This document shows positions 15,025 through 28,969 of a stretch of 64,000 nucleotides of DNA, piece by piece (the first letter of the stretch is position 1; every line of letters begins with the position of its first letter). The notes beneath the pieces were generated by a model. That model was not told where the DNA came from. It saw only the letters and a program-made list of their open reading frames with translations, and ran no database searches. A program made the position numbers and the translations under genes. The DNA comes from Lysobacter arvi (GTDB lineage: Bacteria; Pseudomonadota; Gammaproteobacteria; Xanthomonadales; Xanthomonadaceae), in the NCBI GenBank assembly GCA_031216755.1, contig JARUHG010000006.1, positions 1 to 64,000 on the forward strand. Reading direction: 5' to 3'.

Positions 15025-15094
15025 CGCATCGTTCACCGCGGGGCCACCGGTGCGCCGGTAGCCTGCCGGACCGCTCCCGCTTCCGCCCTCGGGC

Positions 15095-15117
15095 GCTTCT
15101 CCCGCCGCGGGAGAAGC
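15095..15117. repeat. CTTCTCCCG hairpin, family copy 1
   Basis: GCTTCTCCCG (15095-15104) pairs perfectly with CGGGAGAAGC (15108-15117) across a 3-base loop. It lies between ntrC and sodC. Related hairpins are at 18538-18558, 29569-29592, 49670-49690 and 49797-49819. It could act as a weak terminator for ntrC. Confidence 0.7.
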
Positions 15118-15158
15118 AAGGCCAAGACACCGTTGTCCGTATTCGCAAGGAGAAGCCG

Positions 15159-15752
15159 ATGAACACCCCCCTCGCCCGCGTCCTGCTCGCCGCGTCCGTC
15201 CTCGCGCTGTCGGCGTGCGGTTCCTCGTCGCCGACGAAGTCGACCGCGCCCGCTGCGTCTGCGTCCACGCCCGCCGCGCCGGCGGCCAGGTCGACCGCGA
15301 AGTCCGCCACGGTGAACCTCGCTTCCGCGTCCGGCAGCCTGGTGAGCGGCAAGCTGACCGTCGTGCCCATGGGCAACGGCGTGCACCTGACGGGCGAAGT
15401 GGGCGGCCTGTCGCCGGGCAGCACGCACGCGATCCACATCCACGAGAAGGGCGACTGCAGCGCGGCCGATGCGAGCAGCGCCGGCGGCCACTTCAACCCG
15501 GGCGCGCAGCCGCACGGCAAGGTCGGCAGCGGCGCGCACCATGGCGGCGACATGGACAACCTGGTCGCCAACACCGAGGGCGTCGCCAAGGTCAACGCGC
15601 ATGCCGAAGGCGTGACGCTGGGCGGCGGCGCGGCGAACGACGTCGCCGGCAAGGCGGTGATCGTGCATGCCGCGGCCGACGACTACCGCACGCAGCCCAC
15701 CGGCAACGCCGGCGGCCGCGTGGCCTGCGGCGTGATTACGGTGCAGCGGTAA
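15159..15752 (+). CDS. sodC: Lipoprotein Cu/Zn superoxide dismutase
   Basis: 197 residues. A signal peptide ends in the lipobox LSAC (Cys20), so the protein is a lipoprotein, followed by an Ala/Thr/Ser-rich linker (about 21-48). The SodC domain shows the copper ligands HAIHIHEKGDC and zinc-loop histidines in GGHFNPGAQPHG and GAHHGGD. The disulfide Cys pair is GDC and VACG. It dismutates superoxide in the periplasm or outer membrane. AAGGAGA lies 6-12 bases before the ATG. A monocistronic unit; a heptamer array begins just after its stop. Confidence 0.93.
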   Translation: MNTPLARVLLAASVLALSACGSSSPTKSTAPAASASTPAAPAARSTAKSATVNLASASGSLVSGKLTVVPMGNGVHLTGEVGGLSPGSTHAIHIHEKGDCSAADASSAGGHFNPGAQPHGKVGSGAHHGGDMDNLVANTEGVAKVNAHAEGVTLGGGAANDVAGKAVIVHAAADDYRTQPTGNAGGRVACGVITVQR

Positions 15753-15773
15753 GGAGCGGGAAGCGGGAAGACA

Positions 15774-15975
15774 TGAGAAGTGAGAAGTGAGAAGTGAGAA
15801 GTGAGAAGCGAGAAGCGAGCACGCGACCCGTACACTTACTCCACTCCTCACGCCTCACGCCTCACGCCTCACGCCTCACTCCTCACGCCTCACGCCTCAC
15901 GCCTCACTCCTCACGCCTCACTCCTCACTCCTCACGCCTCACTCCTCACTCCTCACCTCTCACTTCTCACTCCTC
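15774..15975. repeat. Heptanucleotide GAGAAGT / CTCACNC array (GA/CT element A)
   Basis: The left part (15774-15819) is a direct array of GAGAAGT or GAGAAGC units. The right part (15845-15975) holds about 18 units of CTCACGC or CTCACTC. The right part ends in ACTTCTCAC, which is complementary to the left units, so the whole can fold as a long imperfect hairpin. The unit length is not a multiple of three, and ORFs through it are artefacts. It ends 5 bp before the acetyltransferase ATG. Related but shorter elements are at 34391-34490, 47393-47444 and 58515-58570. Confidence 0.88.
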
Positions 15976-15980
15976 GCCCC

Positions 15981-16472
15981 ATGACCTCGCTCCGGATCCG
16001 CACCGCGCACGCGCACGACCGCGACCTGCTCGCGCACTGGGCCGTGGCGATGGCGCTGGAAACCGAGCACAAGCAGCTCGATGAAGCCACGGTCCGGGCC
16101 GGTGTCGAAGCGGGCATCGCCGATCCGGCGAAGGCGCGTTACTTCATCGCCATGCATGAATCCAGGGTGGCGGGGCGCGAGACCATCGCGGCGCCCGCCG
16201 GGACGCTGATGCTCACGCGCGAGTGGAGCGACTGGCGCAACGGCGACTGGTGGTGGATCCAGAGCGTGTACGTCCCGCCGCAGTTCCGCCGCATGGGCGT
16301 GTTCACCGCGCTGTATCGGCATGCCGAACGACTCGCGCGCGACACGCCCGGCGTGGTCGGGCTGCGCCTGTACGTCGAACGCGAGAACACCAGCGCGCAG
16401 AAGACGTACGAGGCGCTGGGCATGGTCGATGCGGGTTATTCGATCCTCGAGGCGGAATTCGAAACGCCCTGA
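15981..16472 (+). CDS. GNAT-family N-acetyltransferase
   Basis: 163 residues. The GNAT fold is marked by the acetyl-CoA-binding segment SVYVPPQFRRMGVFTALYRH (about 92-111) and the C-terminal LYVERENTSAQKTYEALGM. These enzymes move an acetyl group from acetyl-CoA to an amine; the substrate is unknown. The ATG at 15981 directly follows the CTCAC repeat array and has no Shine-Dalgarno, so translation initiation must be unusual or dependent on the repeat RNA. No in-frame start further downstream would keep the fold intact. Confidence 0.85.
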   Translation: MTSLRIRTAHAHDRDLLAHWAVAMALETEHKQLDEATVRAGVEAGIADPAKARYFIAMHESRVAGRETIAAPAGTLMLTREWSDWRNGDWWWIQSVYVPPQFRRMGVFTALYRHAERLARDTPGVVGLRLYVERENTSAQKTYEALGMVDAGYSILEAEFETP

Positions 16473-16652
16473 TGTCGAAGCCCCACTCCGGTCGAACAGG
16501 GCTGCAGGCGGGAACGAGCGATGCGGCGAGGCAATCGAGACGTTGGTACGGCGTGCGTGCATTCCAGGGCACCTCACGACGACCGCTATCCTTTACACCC
16601 TGAACACGCCTCCGGGCGCACGGTGCGCCCGACCCCGACAAGGAGAACCGCC

Positions 16653-16955
16653 ATGACCCGAACCCTCTGCCTCGCCGCACTCGTCGCCGCCTCGCTCGCG
16701 GGCTGCGCGACTTCGCCGCCGCCGACCGCGGGCGGTCCGACCGTTCCGACGGGCAAGTGCAACGCCGAAGGCGCGCGCTGGGCGATCGGCTCGGCCGTCA
16801 ACGACGACGTCGTCAACCGCATCCTGCAGGGCACCGGCAGCCGCGACGCGCGGGTGCTGCGCCCGGGCCAGATGGCCACGATGGACTTCCGCGAGGACCG
16901 GGTGAACATCGACGTCAACGACCGCGGCGCGATCACCGGCATCCGCTGCGGTTGA
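16653..16955 (+). CDS. Lipoprotein with I78-type protease-inhibitor domain
   Basis: 100 residues. A signal peptide with lipobox LAGC (Cys18) is followed by a short Pro/Thr-rich linker. The domain CNAEGARWAIGSAVND ... ARVLRPGQMATMDFREDRVN ... GAITGIRCG matches the I78 peptidase-inhibitor family pattern: paired Cys at start and end, TMDFREDR core, final ITGIRCG. Members inhibit serine proteases such as elastase or subtilisin, probably protecting the cell envelope here. AAGGAGAA precedes the ATG. The gene is followed after 22 bp by the ribonuclease gene in the same direction. Confidence 0.82.
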   Translation: MTRTLCLAALVAASLAGCATSPPPTAGGPTVPTGKCNAEGARWAIGSAVNDDVVNRILQGTGSRDARVLRPGQMATMDFREDRVNIDVNDRGAITGIRCG

Positions 16956-16977
16956 TCGCGTGACGGACTGATCGCAC

Positions 16978-17406
16978 ATGCGCCGTTCCCATTCGATCTG
17001 GCTGGTCGCGCTCATCGCGCTGGTCGGCCTGTGGGCCTGGACCAAGCGTGCGGGCGACGGCGAGCTGCGCCCGTCGGACGCGCCGCCGGTGTCCGCGCAG
17101 CGGGCGGCGCAGGTCGGCTACCCCGCGTTCCTGCCGGTGGAGGCGCATGCAGTGCTCGACCGCATCGCCCGCGGCGCGCCGCATCCGTATCGGCAGGACG
17201 GAAGCGTGTTCCAGAATCGCGAAGGCCGCCTGCCGCAGCAGCCGCGCGGCTATTACCGCGAGTACACCGTGCCCACGCCCGGCGCCGACACGCGCGGCGC
17301 GCGCCGGATCGTCGCGGGCGGCGATCCTCCGGTCGAGTACTGGTACACCGCCGATCACTACCGCAGTTTCCGCCGCTTCGAATGGGCGCCGAAGGAGACG
17401 CAATGA
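16978..17406 (+). CDS. Barnase-type guanyl-specific ribonuclease, N-terminally anchored or exported
   Basis: 142 residues. Residues 7-21 are hydrophobic (a signal peptide or anchor). The microbial ribonuclease N1/T1 domain (about 55-135) has the catalytic set in place: Glu95 in REYTVPTPG, Arg110 in ARRIVAGG and His127 in ADHYRSFRRF. Such enzymes cut single-stranded RNA after guanine. The next gene, overlapping by ATGA, encodes its barstar-like inhibitor, so the pair is a toxin with intracellular immunity. Export by Sec is inferred from the N-terminus. Confidence 0.9.
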   Translation: MRRSHSIWLVALIALVGLWAWTKRAGDGELRPSDAPPVSAQRAAQVGYPAFLPVEAHAVLDRIARGAPHPYRQDGSVFQNREGRLPQQPRGYYREYTVPTPGADTRGARRIVAGGDPPVEYWYTADHYRSFRRFEWAPKETQ

Positions 17407-17840
17407 GCGCCGTCGACCTGCGCACGATCCTCGCCGACCCCGATCACGGCGGCGCGTACTTCATCGACGAGCGCGATGCCGATGCGATGGCGCAAACCGC
17501 GGCGAGCCTGGACTTCGCGGTGATGCGCGTGGACCTGTCCGGCTGCGAGGACAAGGCGGGATTGATGTCGCGGCTGGCGACGGCCGGCGGTTTCCCGGAC
17601 GGGTTCGGCGCGAACTGGGATGCGCTGTCGGACGTGCTGCGCGACATGTCCTGGCGCACCGCGCCGGGTTACGTGTGGCTGATCGAGAATGCGGCACCGT
17701 GGCGCGAGGCGCATGCGACGGATTTCGACACGTTCCTGGAAATTCTCAACGAAGCGGCATTCGAGTGGGCCCACGCCGATGTCGCGTTCTGGGCCCTGCT
17801 GCCGTTCCCGGGCGACCAGCTCACCGCGCTGGAGAACTGA
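17403..17840 (+). CDS. Barstar-family ribonuclease inhibitor
   Basis: 145 residues, without signal peptide. The barstar domain (about 35-130) contains the typical GGFPDGFGANWDALSDVLRD segment, whose Asn-Trp-Asp-Ala-Leu core faces the RNase active site, and the later WLIENA and LLPFPGDQL strands. It binds and blocks barnase-type RNases in the cytoplasm. It starts inside the stop of the ribonuclease gene, so the two are translated in a coupled way and inhibitor supply follows toxin supply. Confidence 0.92.
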   Translation: MSAVDLRTILADPDHGGAYFIDERDADAMAQTAASLDFAVMRVDLSGCEDKAGLMSRLATAGGFPDGFGANWDALSDVLRDMSWRTAPGYVWLIENAAPWREAHATDFDTFLEILNEAAFEWAHADVAFWALLPFPGDQLTALEN

Positions 17841-17852
17841 GCGCCGCTCGCA

Positions 17853-18119
17853 TCACCGCGTACGCGGTTGCGCGCCGGACAGGTCCATCGGTCGTGCGCC
17901 GGCCCGCACTGCATCGACCTTCGGCTCGCAGCGGGTCGGCATGACGGCGGTCGCGCTCTCGGTGCGACGCGCGGGATCGCGATACCTCAACGTCTGCGGC
18001 CCATCGGTGAAGCTCGCGCAATCGCCCTGCGCCGCCACCGAGGCCAGGTTGTCGTAGTACTCCATGCCCGCGCAACCGGCGAGGAGGAGCGGGATCAGGG
18101 CAAGGGCGGTGATGCGCAT
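17853..18119 (-). CDS. Hypothetical lipoprotein
   Basis: 88 residues. A short signal peptide ends with lipobox LAGC (Cys16), followed by a small polar domain with two further Cys residues (GDCASF and PTRCEP) that may form a disulfide. The family is not recognised. It ends 12 bp from the convergent barstar gene. ATG at 18119. Nothing in the context tells its job. Confidence 0.7.
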   Translation of the reverse strand: MRITALALIPLLLAGCAGMEYYDNLASVAAQGDCASFTDGPQTLRYRDPARRTESATAVMPTRCEPKVDAVRAGARPMDLSGAQPRTR

Positions 18120-18201
18120 CGGACGGCGTCGACGGGAACGGGAGCCGCGTATTTCGACGATGCGCGTGCCAATGCGGACTGAATCGCCGTGCGTCGAAAG
18201 T

Positions 18202-18435
18202 TCAGATGCGGTCGTCGATGCCCGTAATGCCGCTGTGTTTGGCGCAACTGGCGCAGCAATAGAATTTGTCGTTGTGCTCGGCGCCGTGGCCGATGATCCG
18301 GCAGCCGCAGTGTTCGCACGTCGGCGCGAGTTTGTGGATCGCGCACTCGAACGAGTCGAACGTCCCGCTGCCGTGCGGCATGGTCACGGTGAACGCCTTG
18401 TCGTAATCGTTGCCGCAGGTATCGCACTTGGGCAT
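18202..18435 (-). CDS. Small zinc-ribbon protein
   Basis: 77 residues from the ATG at 18435. A longer in-frame ORF extends upstream, but MPKCDTCGNDYDKAF is a typical zinc-ribbon opening. Four metal-binding pairs are visible: CDTC, the CxxxH-like ECAIHKLAP, CEHCGC and CCASC. It probably binds zinc in the cytoplasm and may contact nucleic acid or protein. It resembles small conserved Prokaryotic-metallothionein-like or zinc-ribbon proteins; no precise function is assigned. Confidence 0.72.
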   Translation of the reverse strand: MPKCDTCGNDYDKAFTVTMPHGSGTFDSFECAIHKLAPTCEHCGCRIIGHGAEHNDKFYCCASCAKHSGITGIDDRI

Positions 18436-18537
18436 GGCGGGAATCCTCGTCGTCGCGGGAATCCCGAGTCTGGCGTCGTGCCGCGCGCCGGGCAGTGAAG
18501 TCGGCGGCAATGGGGTGTTAAGTGCCTCTAGCTTCAA

Positions 18538-18558
18538 CCCTCTCCCGAAGGGAGAGGG
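18538..18558. repeat. CTCTCCC hairpin, family copy 2
   Basis: CCCTCTCCC (18538-18546) and GGGAGAGGG (18550-18558) form a 9-bp perfect stem with a 3-base loop. It lies just downstream of the MFS gene (minus strand) and may terminate it. Confidence 0.7.
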
Positions 18559-18576
18559 CCTTGAGGAGCTGGAAGC

Positions 18577-19845
18577 TCAGCCCGGCTCGACCACGCTCGT
18601 GGCCGGCGCGCCCGCAGGCACGCGCGCGTAGCGCCATGCAATGCCCACCGCGAGCGCGAGCAGGACGCCCGCGATCAGGAACGGCGCACCCGGCAGGTGC
18701 ACCGGCGCGCGGTCGTCGATGAAGTAGCCGAAGCTGCCGGCGAACACCACCGGACCGATGATGCCGGCCAGGCTGACCAGGCTCATCAGCGCGCCCTGGA
18801 TGCGGCCCTGCACTTCCGGGCCGACCTGGCGGGTGATCAACGCCTGCGTCGATGGCGCGGCCAGGCCCCAGATGGCGGAGATCGGCAGGCCGATCAGGAA
18901 CATCCAGCCGACGTGCGCGAACCCGTAAATGCCGAAGCCGATCGCACCGCAGGCGAGGCCGAGCATGAGCGCGCGACGCTCGCCCAGCGCGTGCACCGCC
19001 TTGCCGACCAGGCCCGCCTGCACGATCACGTTGAGCACACCGACGACCGCCAGCACGTAGCTCACTTCGCGCGGGCCCCAGCGGTACTGGTAGTCGGCGA
19101 AGAGCACGAACACGCTCGGGTAGACGTAGTGCGCGAGGTTCGCGATGAACACCACCGCCGCCAGCCCGAACACCTGCGGATAGCGCTTGAGCAGCGCGAG
19201 CGATCCGACCGGATTGGCATGTGACCAGTCGAAGCGCGGGCTGCGGCGCTCCCTGGGCAGCGATTCGGGCAGCACGAACAGGCCGTAGCAGAAGTTGAGC
19301 AGCGCCAACCCCGCGGCGAACCAGAACGGCAGACGCAGGTCGATCTCGCCCAGCGCGCCGCCGATCAGCGGACCGACGATGAAGCCCACGCCGAACGCCG
19401 CACCCAGCAGGCCGTAGCTCTTCGCGCGCTTGTCCGGCGGCGTTACGTCGGCGACGTACGCATTCGCGGTGGTGAAGCTCGCCGACGTGATGCCCGAAAT
19501 GATGCGGCCGACGAGCAGCCAGGCGAGCGACGGCGCCAGCGCCATGAACACGAAATCCAGCCCCAGGCCGAGGCACGAGAGCAGGATCACCGGGCGACGT
19601 CCGAAGCGATCCGACAACGCGCCCTGGATGGGCGAGGTCACGAACTGGATGCCGGCGAACAGGAACCCGAACGCCGCCACCCAGTACGCCGCGTGCGCGG
19701 TATCGCCGCCGGCGAACTGCTCGATCAGGTGCGGCAATACCGGAATGATCAACCCGAACGACAGCACGTCGATCAGGATCGTGATGAAGATGAAGACGAG
19801 CGCGGCGCGGCGGCGCGCGCCCGTCGCGGGAGCGGTGTCGGTCAC
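18577..19845 (-). CDS. MFS efflux transporter, TetA-like
   Basis: About 422 residues from GTG at 19845 (start uncertain; no good ribosome site is visible, and an ATG at 19920 would add 25 residues). Twelve membrane segments are expected. It begins [20 protein letters not shown] and carries the MFS motif [15 protein letters not shown] after helix 2, with motif C-like [16 protein letters not shown] in helix 5. This combination is typical of the TCR/Tet family of drug:H+ antiporters in the inner membrane. The substrate is not predictable. Divergent from gltB with a 470-bp spacer. Confidence 0.88.
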   Translation of the reverse strand: MTDTAPATGARRRAALVFIFITILIDVLSFGLIIPVLPHLIEQFAGGDTAHAAYWVAAFGFLFAGIQFVTSPIQGALSDRFGRRPVILLSCLGLGLDFVFMALAPSLAWLLVGRIISGITSASFTTANAYVADVTPPDKRAKSYGLLGAAFGVGFIVGPLIGGALGEIDLRLPFWFAAGLALLNFCYGLFVLPESLPRERRSPRFDWSHANPVGSLALLKRYPQVFGLAAVVFIANLAHYVYPSVFVLFADYQYRWGPREVSYVLAVVGVLNVIVQAGLVGKAVHALGERRALMLGLACGAIGFGIYGFAHVGWMFLIGLPISAIWGLAAPSTQALITRQVGPEVQGRIQGALMSLVSLAGIIGPVVFAGSFGYFIDDRAPVHLPGAPFLIAGVLLALAVGIAWRYARVPAGAPATSVVEPG

Positions 19846-20314
19846 GGGGAGCCGGGAGGATTCGAAGGAAGGCGGGAAGTTTAGCGCTTCGCTTCTTTGC
19901 GCCCCAAAGCAGCTGCGCATTGCCAGGCCGTCGTGCCCGCTCGCCGCGGTCATTGCCGCTTTGGGGCAAAAACGAGCTCGGCAGTCGCAGCAAAGCACCA
20001 CCGCGACAGGCACCCGCACCCGCCGCGCCAATGGTTTCAATCGTTACCAAACGCCCGCGCATGTCGCGCAGTTTCCCTCGCGCGATCAACGACTTGAAAC
20101 GCCGAATGCGTCGTGCCGCGTGCGCGCCGCCGGACATTTGCCGCATCGCACAAAGTGTGATTTAGTCGGTTGAACCAGGGTGGTGAGGCAGGCCGGACCG
20201 CGAAAGCGGACCGCCTTCGTCGTCGCCGCGATTTCCCCGGTCATGTGGTGCGTTAGCCAGGTTCGTTGTCGTGTTCGCACAGCAACCCAGCGGTGAATCC
20301 GCGATGGAGCGACG
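19846..20314. other. Divergent intergenic region between MFS transporter and gltB, with inverted repeat
   Basis: 469 bp without a supported gene. It contains a perfect 10-bp inverted repeat, GCCCCAAAGC (19901-19910) and GCTTTGGGGC (19958-19967), 47 bp apart. It also contains a short palindrome CACAAAGTGTG (20149-20159) about 155 bp before the gltB start. These could be regulatory, but no factor is identified. The promoter of gltB is expected in the AT-richer stretch around 20130-20170; its exact elements are not clear. Confidence 0.45.
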
Positions 20315-26274
<5,960 letters not shown>

Positions 26275-26445
26275 GGTTCGCGAGGGTTTTTTTGGTCGGG
26301 GGATGGACGAACGCGCGGCCCATTGGCGTTCGCGCGCAACGCCGCGGGTGCGGCCGTCGTTCTACCGACCACAAGAGCGGCCATGGCCGGCGTGCAGCTG
26401 CGCGGGTTGGTGTTTCGCGACGAACCGATGCCGTACGCGAACCCG

Positions 26446-27363
26446 TCAGGCCAGCGCCGCGCGACCCTCGTCGGTGCAATGCACGAAGTTCACCGGAATG
26501 CCATGCGCGCCCAGCACCGCGGCGATCTGCCGCTGCCGCGCCTGGAAGTGCCGGTGCTGTTGCTCCAGTCGCGCGCGGCACTCGGGCGTATCGCACGGCG
26601 CTTCCGTCGCGTAGCGCGTCTTCCATGCGCGCGGCTCGAACATCGCGATGCGCGCCTCGCCGTCGGCGTAATGCACCAGCGGCTCCGGCGGCGCGTCGAG
26701 CCAGTGCTCGCCTTCGGGCTGCAGCAGGGCGGTCTCCAGCAGCGGCCACAGTTGCGCCAGGCCCGCGTGGTCGTACTGCATCGCCATCATCGCGGCGAGG
26801 TCGTGCACGGTGAGGTAGCGCGCGTGTTCGACCTGCACGCCGAAGGCCTGCTGTGCGGCCAGCGCGGTCGCCGCGCCGGCCATGCCGCGCTCGAGCAGCT
26901 CGCGTTCGAACGCCTCGCCCACGCGCGCGGCGACGGCTTCGCTGCCGCTCAACACGAAGGGAACGAGCCGGAACGGTCCGCCGAGGTGGTCGGGCGAAGG
27001 CGACAGCGCGCCGGGCAACTGCGCATCGTGCGCGCCGAAGGCAATGATGCGGCCCGCTTCCGGCGCGATGCCGGCGCGCGGCGCGCGGGCGGCGAGCTGG
27101 TCGAGCTCGCGATGCAGCGGCCAGCCCGGGCGCAACAGTTCGACCGGGTCGTAATGCGCGCCGACGGTGATCAGGTCCAGCGACGCGGCTTCGGGTGCGA
27201 AGCCGGCCAGATCGGCCGCGATCAGTTCCGCCAGCGCGCCCACCTCGGCCTGCGCGAGCGCCTGCCGGTTCACCGGCGCATCGCCGCGCAGTTCCAGGGC
27301 GAGCGCCCCGAGCACGTGGAGGGAGGCGGGCGGCGTGGGCATGGCGATCTGCGCTGGATTCAT
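26446..27363 (-). CDS. Conserved hypothetical protein, function unknown
   Basis: 305 residues from the ATG at 27363, with GGAAG just upstream; a much longer frame opens further upstream but crosses the divergent promoter. No known domain is recognised. The protein is rich in Ala and Leu, mostly helical by composition, and lacks signal or membrane segments. Visible landmarks are ITVGAHYDPVELLRPGWPLH, ARYLTVHDLAAMMAMQYDHA and a C-terminal pair of Cys (CDTPEC). It is divergent from fadI and convergent with gltD. Nothing in the sequence supports a specific role. Confidence 0.75.
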   Translation of the reverse strand: MNPAQIAMPTPPASLHVLGALALELRGDAPVNRQALAQAEVGALAELIAADLAGFAPEAASLDLITVGAHYDPVELLRPGWPLHRELDQLAARAPRAGIAPEAGRIIAFGAHDAQLPGALSPSPDHLGGPFRLVPFVLSGSEAVAARVGEAFERELLERGMAGAATALAAQQAFGVQVEHARYLTVHDLAAMMAMQYDHAGLAQLWPLLETALLQPEGEHWLDAPPEPLVHYADGEARIAMFEPRAWKTRYATEAPCDTPECRARLEQQHRHFQARQRQIAAVLGAHGIPVNFVHCTDEGRAALA

Positions 27364-27496
27364 GGCTTCCGGTATCGAAGATACGGTGGCGTGTGGTCGC
27401 CCGCGGGAGGCGGCGGTACACTTCGGGCCATTATGCCCGCCCGGGTGTAAAGGCCCCGGCGACTTCCCCCTTTTCCGAGTTTCGCGAGGTGTAGCG

Positions 27497-28774
27497 ATGC
27501 GTCCTGCCCGTCCCGTTGCCGTGCTCGGTGGCGTCCGGATCCCGTTCTGCCGCCAGAACACCGCCTATTCGGACGTCGGCAACCTCGGCATGTCCGTGCG
27601 GACGCTGGGCGCCCTCGTCGAGAAATTCGGCCTGCACGGCCAGCAGCTGGGCGAAGTCGCGATGGGCGCAGTGATCAAGCATTCCAGCGACTGGAACCTC
27701 GGCCGCGAAGCCGCGTTGTCGTCCGGCCTGTCGCCGCTGACGCCGGGCATCACGTTGCAGCGCGCGTGCGGCACGTCGCTGGATTCGATCATCACCATCG
27801 GCAACAAGATCGCCACCGGGCAGATCGACGTCGGCGTGGGCGGCGGTTCGGACACCACGTCCGACGTGCCGATCGTCTACGGCCGCAAGCTGCGCCACCG
27901 CCTGCTGGAGGCCGCGCGCGCGAAGACGCCGCGCGACAAGCTGGCGGCGTTCAAGGGCTTCCACCTGCGCGAGCTCAAGCCCGAGTTCCCCGGCGTGGCC
28001 GAACCGCGCACGGGCAAGTCGATGGGCGAGCACTGCGAGGACATGGCCAAGCAGTGGAACATCTCGCGCGATTCGCAGGACGAGTGGGCGCTGTCGTCGC
28101 ACCTCAAGCTCGCCGCGGCGTACGAGCGCGGCTTCTTCAACGACCTGGTCGTGAGCTTCCGCGGCGTCGCGCGCGACAACATCCTGCGCGCCGACAGCAC
28201 GCTGGAAAAGCTGGCCTCGCTCAAGCCGGCGTTCGACAAGACCTCCGGGCGCGGCACGCTGACTGCGGGCAATTCGACGCCGCTCACCGACGGCGCCGCG
28301 GCGTGCCTGCTGTCCTCGGACGAATGGGCGCGCTCGCACGGCCTGGAACCGCTGTGCTACCTGCGCGATGCGCACGTCGCGGCGGTGGATTTCGTGCACG
28401 GCGAGGGCCTGCTGATGGCGCCCACCATCGCCGTGCCGGAGATGCTCAAGCGCAACGGCCTGACGCTGCAGGACTTCGACTTCTACGAGATCCACGAGGC
28501 GTTCGCCGCGCAGGTGCTGTGCACGCTGCGCGCGTGGGAGAGCGAGGACTACTGCAAGGGTCGCCTGGGCCTGGATGCACCGCTGGGCCGCATCGACGTG
28601 GCGAAGATCAATCCGAACGGTTCCTCGCTGGCGGCGGGCCATCCGTTCGCCGCGACCGGCGCGCGCATCGTCGCCACGGCCGCGAAGGAACTGAAGCAGC
28701 GCGGCGGCGGCCGATGCCTGGTGTCGATCTGCACCGCCGGCGGCATGGGCGTGGTCGCCATCCTGGAACGCTGA
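27497..28774 (+). CDS. fadI: Acetyl-CoA C-acyltransferase (FadI-type thiolase)
   Basis: 425 residues. The thiolase fold has the acyl-binding Cys91 in LQRACGTSLDS, the His motif NGSSLAAGHPFAATGAR near the C-terminus, and the second active Cys in SICTAGGMGV. Length and the RVGRPFCRQ-type opening (GGVRIPFCRQNTAYSD) fit the FadI/trifunctional beta-subunit group rather than biosynthetic AtoB. It cleaves 3-ketoacyl-CoA in fatty-acid beta-oxidation. No fadJ-like gene follows here, so the alpha-subunit partner must lie elsewhere. It stands divergent from an unknown gene. Confidence 0.92.
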   Translation: MRPARPVAVLGGVRIPFCRQNTAYSDVGNLGMSVRTLGALVEKFGLHGQQLGEVAMGAVIKHSSDWNLGREAALSSGLSPLTPGITLQRACGTSLDSIITIGNKIATGQIDVGVGGGSDTTSDVPIVYGRKLRHRLLEAARAKTPRDKLAAFKGFHLRELKPEFPGVAEPRTGKSMGEHCEDMAKQWNISRDSQDEWALSSHLKLAAAYERGFFNDLVVSFRGVARDNILRADSTLEKLASLKPAFDKTSGRGTLTAGNSTPLTDGAAACLLSSDEWARSHGLEPLCYLRDAHVAAVDFVHGEGLLMAPTIAVPEMLKRNGLTLQDFDFYEIHEAFAAQVLCTLRAWESEDYCKGRLGLDAPLGRIDVAKINPNGSSLAAGHPFAATGARIVATAAKELKQRGGGRCLVSICTAGGMGVVAILER

Positions 28775-28802
28775 TCACGTTTCGCCCGCCCTCCACGCGG
28801 GC

Positions 28803-28824
28803 GGCCCGGCTTCGCGCCCGGGCC
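28803..28824 (+). other. GC-rich hairpin after fadI
   Basis: GGCCCGG (28803-28809) pairs with CCGGGCC (28818-28824) over an 8-base loop, 28 bp after the fadI stop. There is no U-tract, so it is at best a weak terminator. Confidence 0.35.
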
Positions 28825-28969
28825 GAACTGGAACAAAGTTTGCAGAATCTGGCGGTTCGCCCCTAGGATCGGCGCGCGGGCAGGCGGTGTGGGGACACCG
28901 CCGGCAAGGCGCCCGCGAACGCTCCCAGCGGGCGTGTGCGCTGGCACTGCGGTTCCAGAGGGGAAATCG

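Noticed and set aside
15845-15975. Possible CRISPR array
   Set aside because: Units are seven bases with no unique spacers, and no cas gene is nearby.
15794-16084. Frames translating the CTCAC array into repeated Ser-Arg-Leu-Thr peptides
   Set aside because: The repeat unit of 7 bp keeps all frames open by chance. The peptide is pure repeat and has no ribosome site.
20149-20159. CACAAAGTGTG as a CRP/Clp site before gltB
   Set aside because: The half-sites are in reversed order relative to TGTGA-N6-TCACA and the spacing is wrong.
26303-26614. Short plus-strand frame in the gltD/unknown-gene spacer
   Set aside because: No ribosome site or recognisable motif, and it overlaps the end of the convergent unknown gene.
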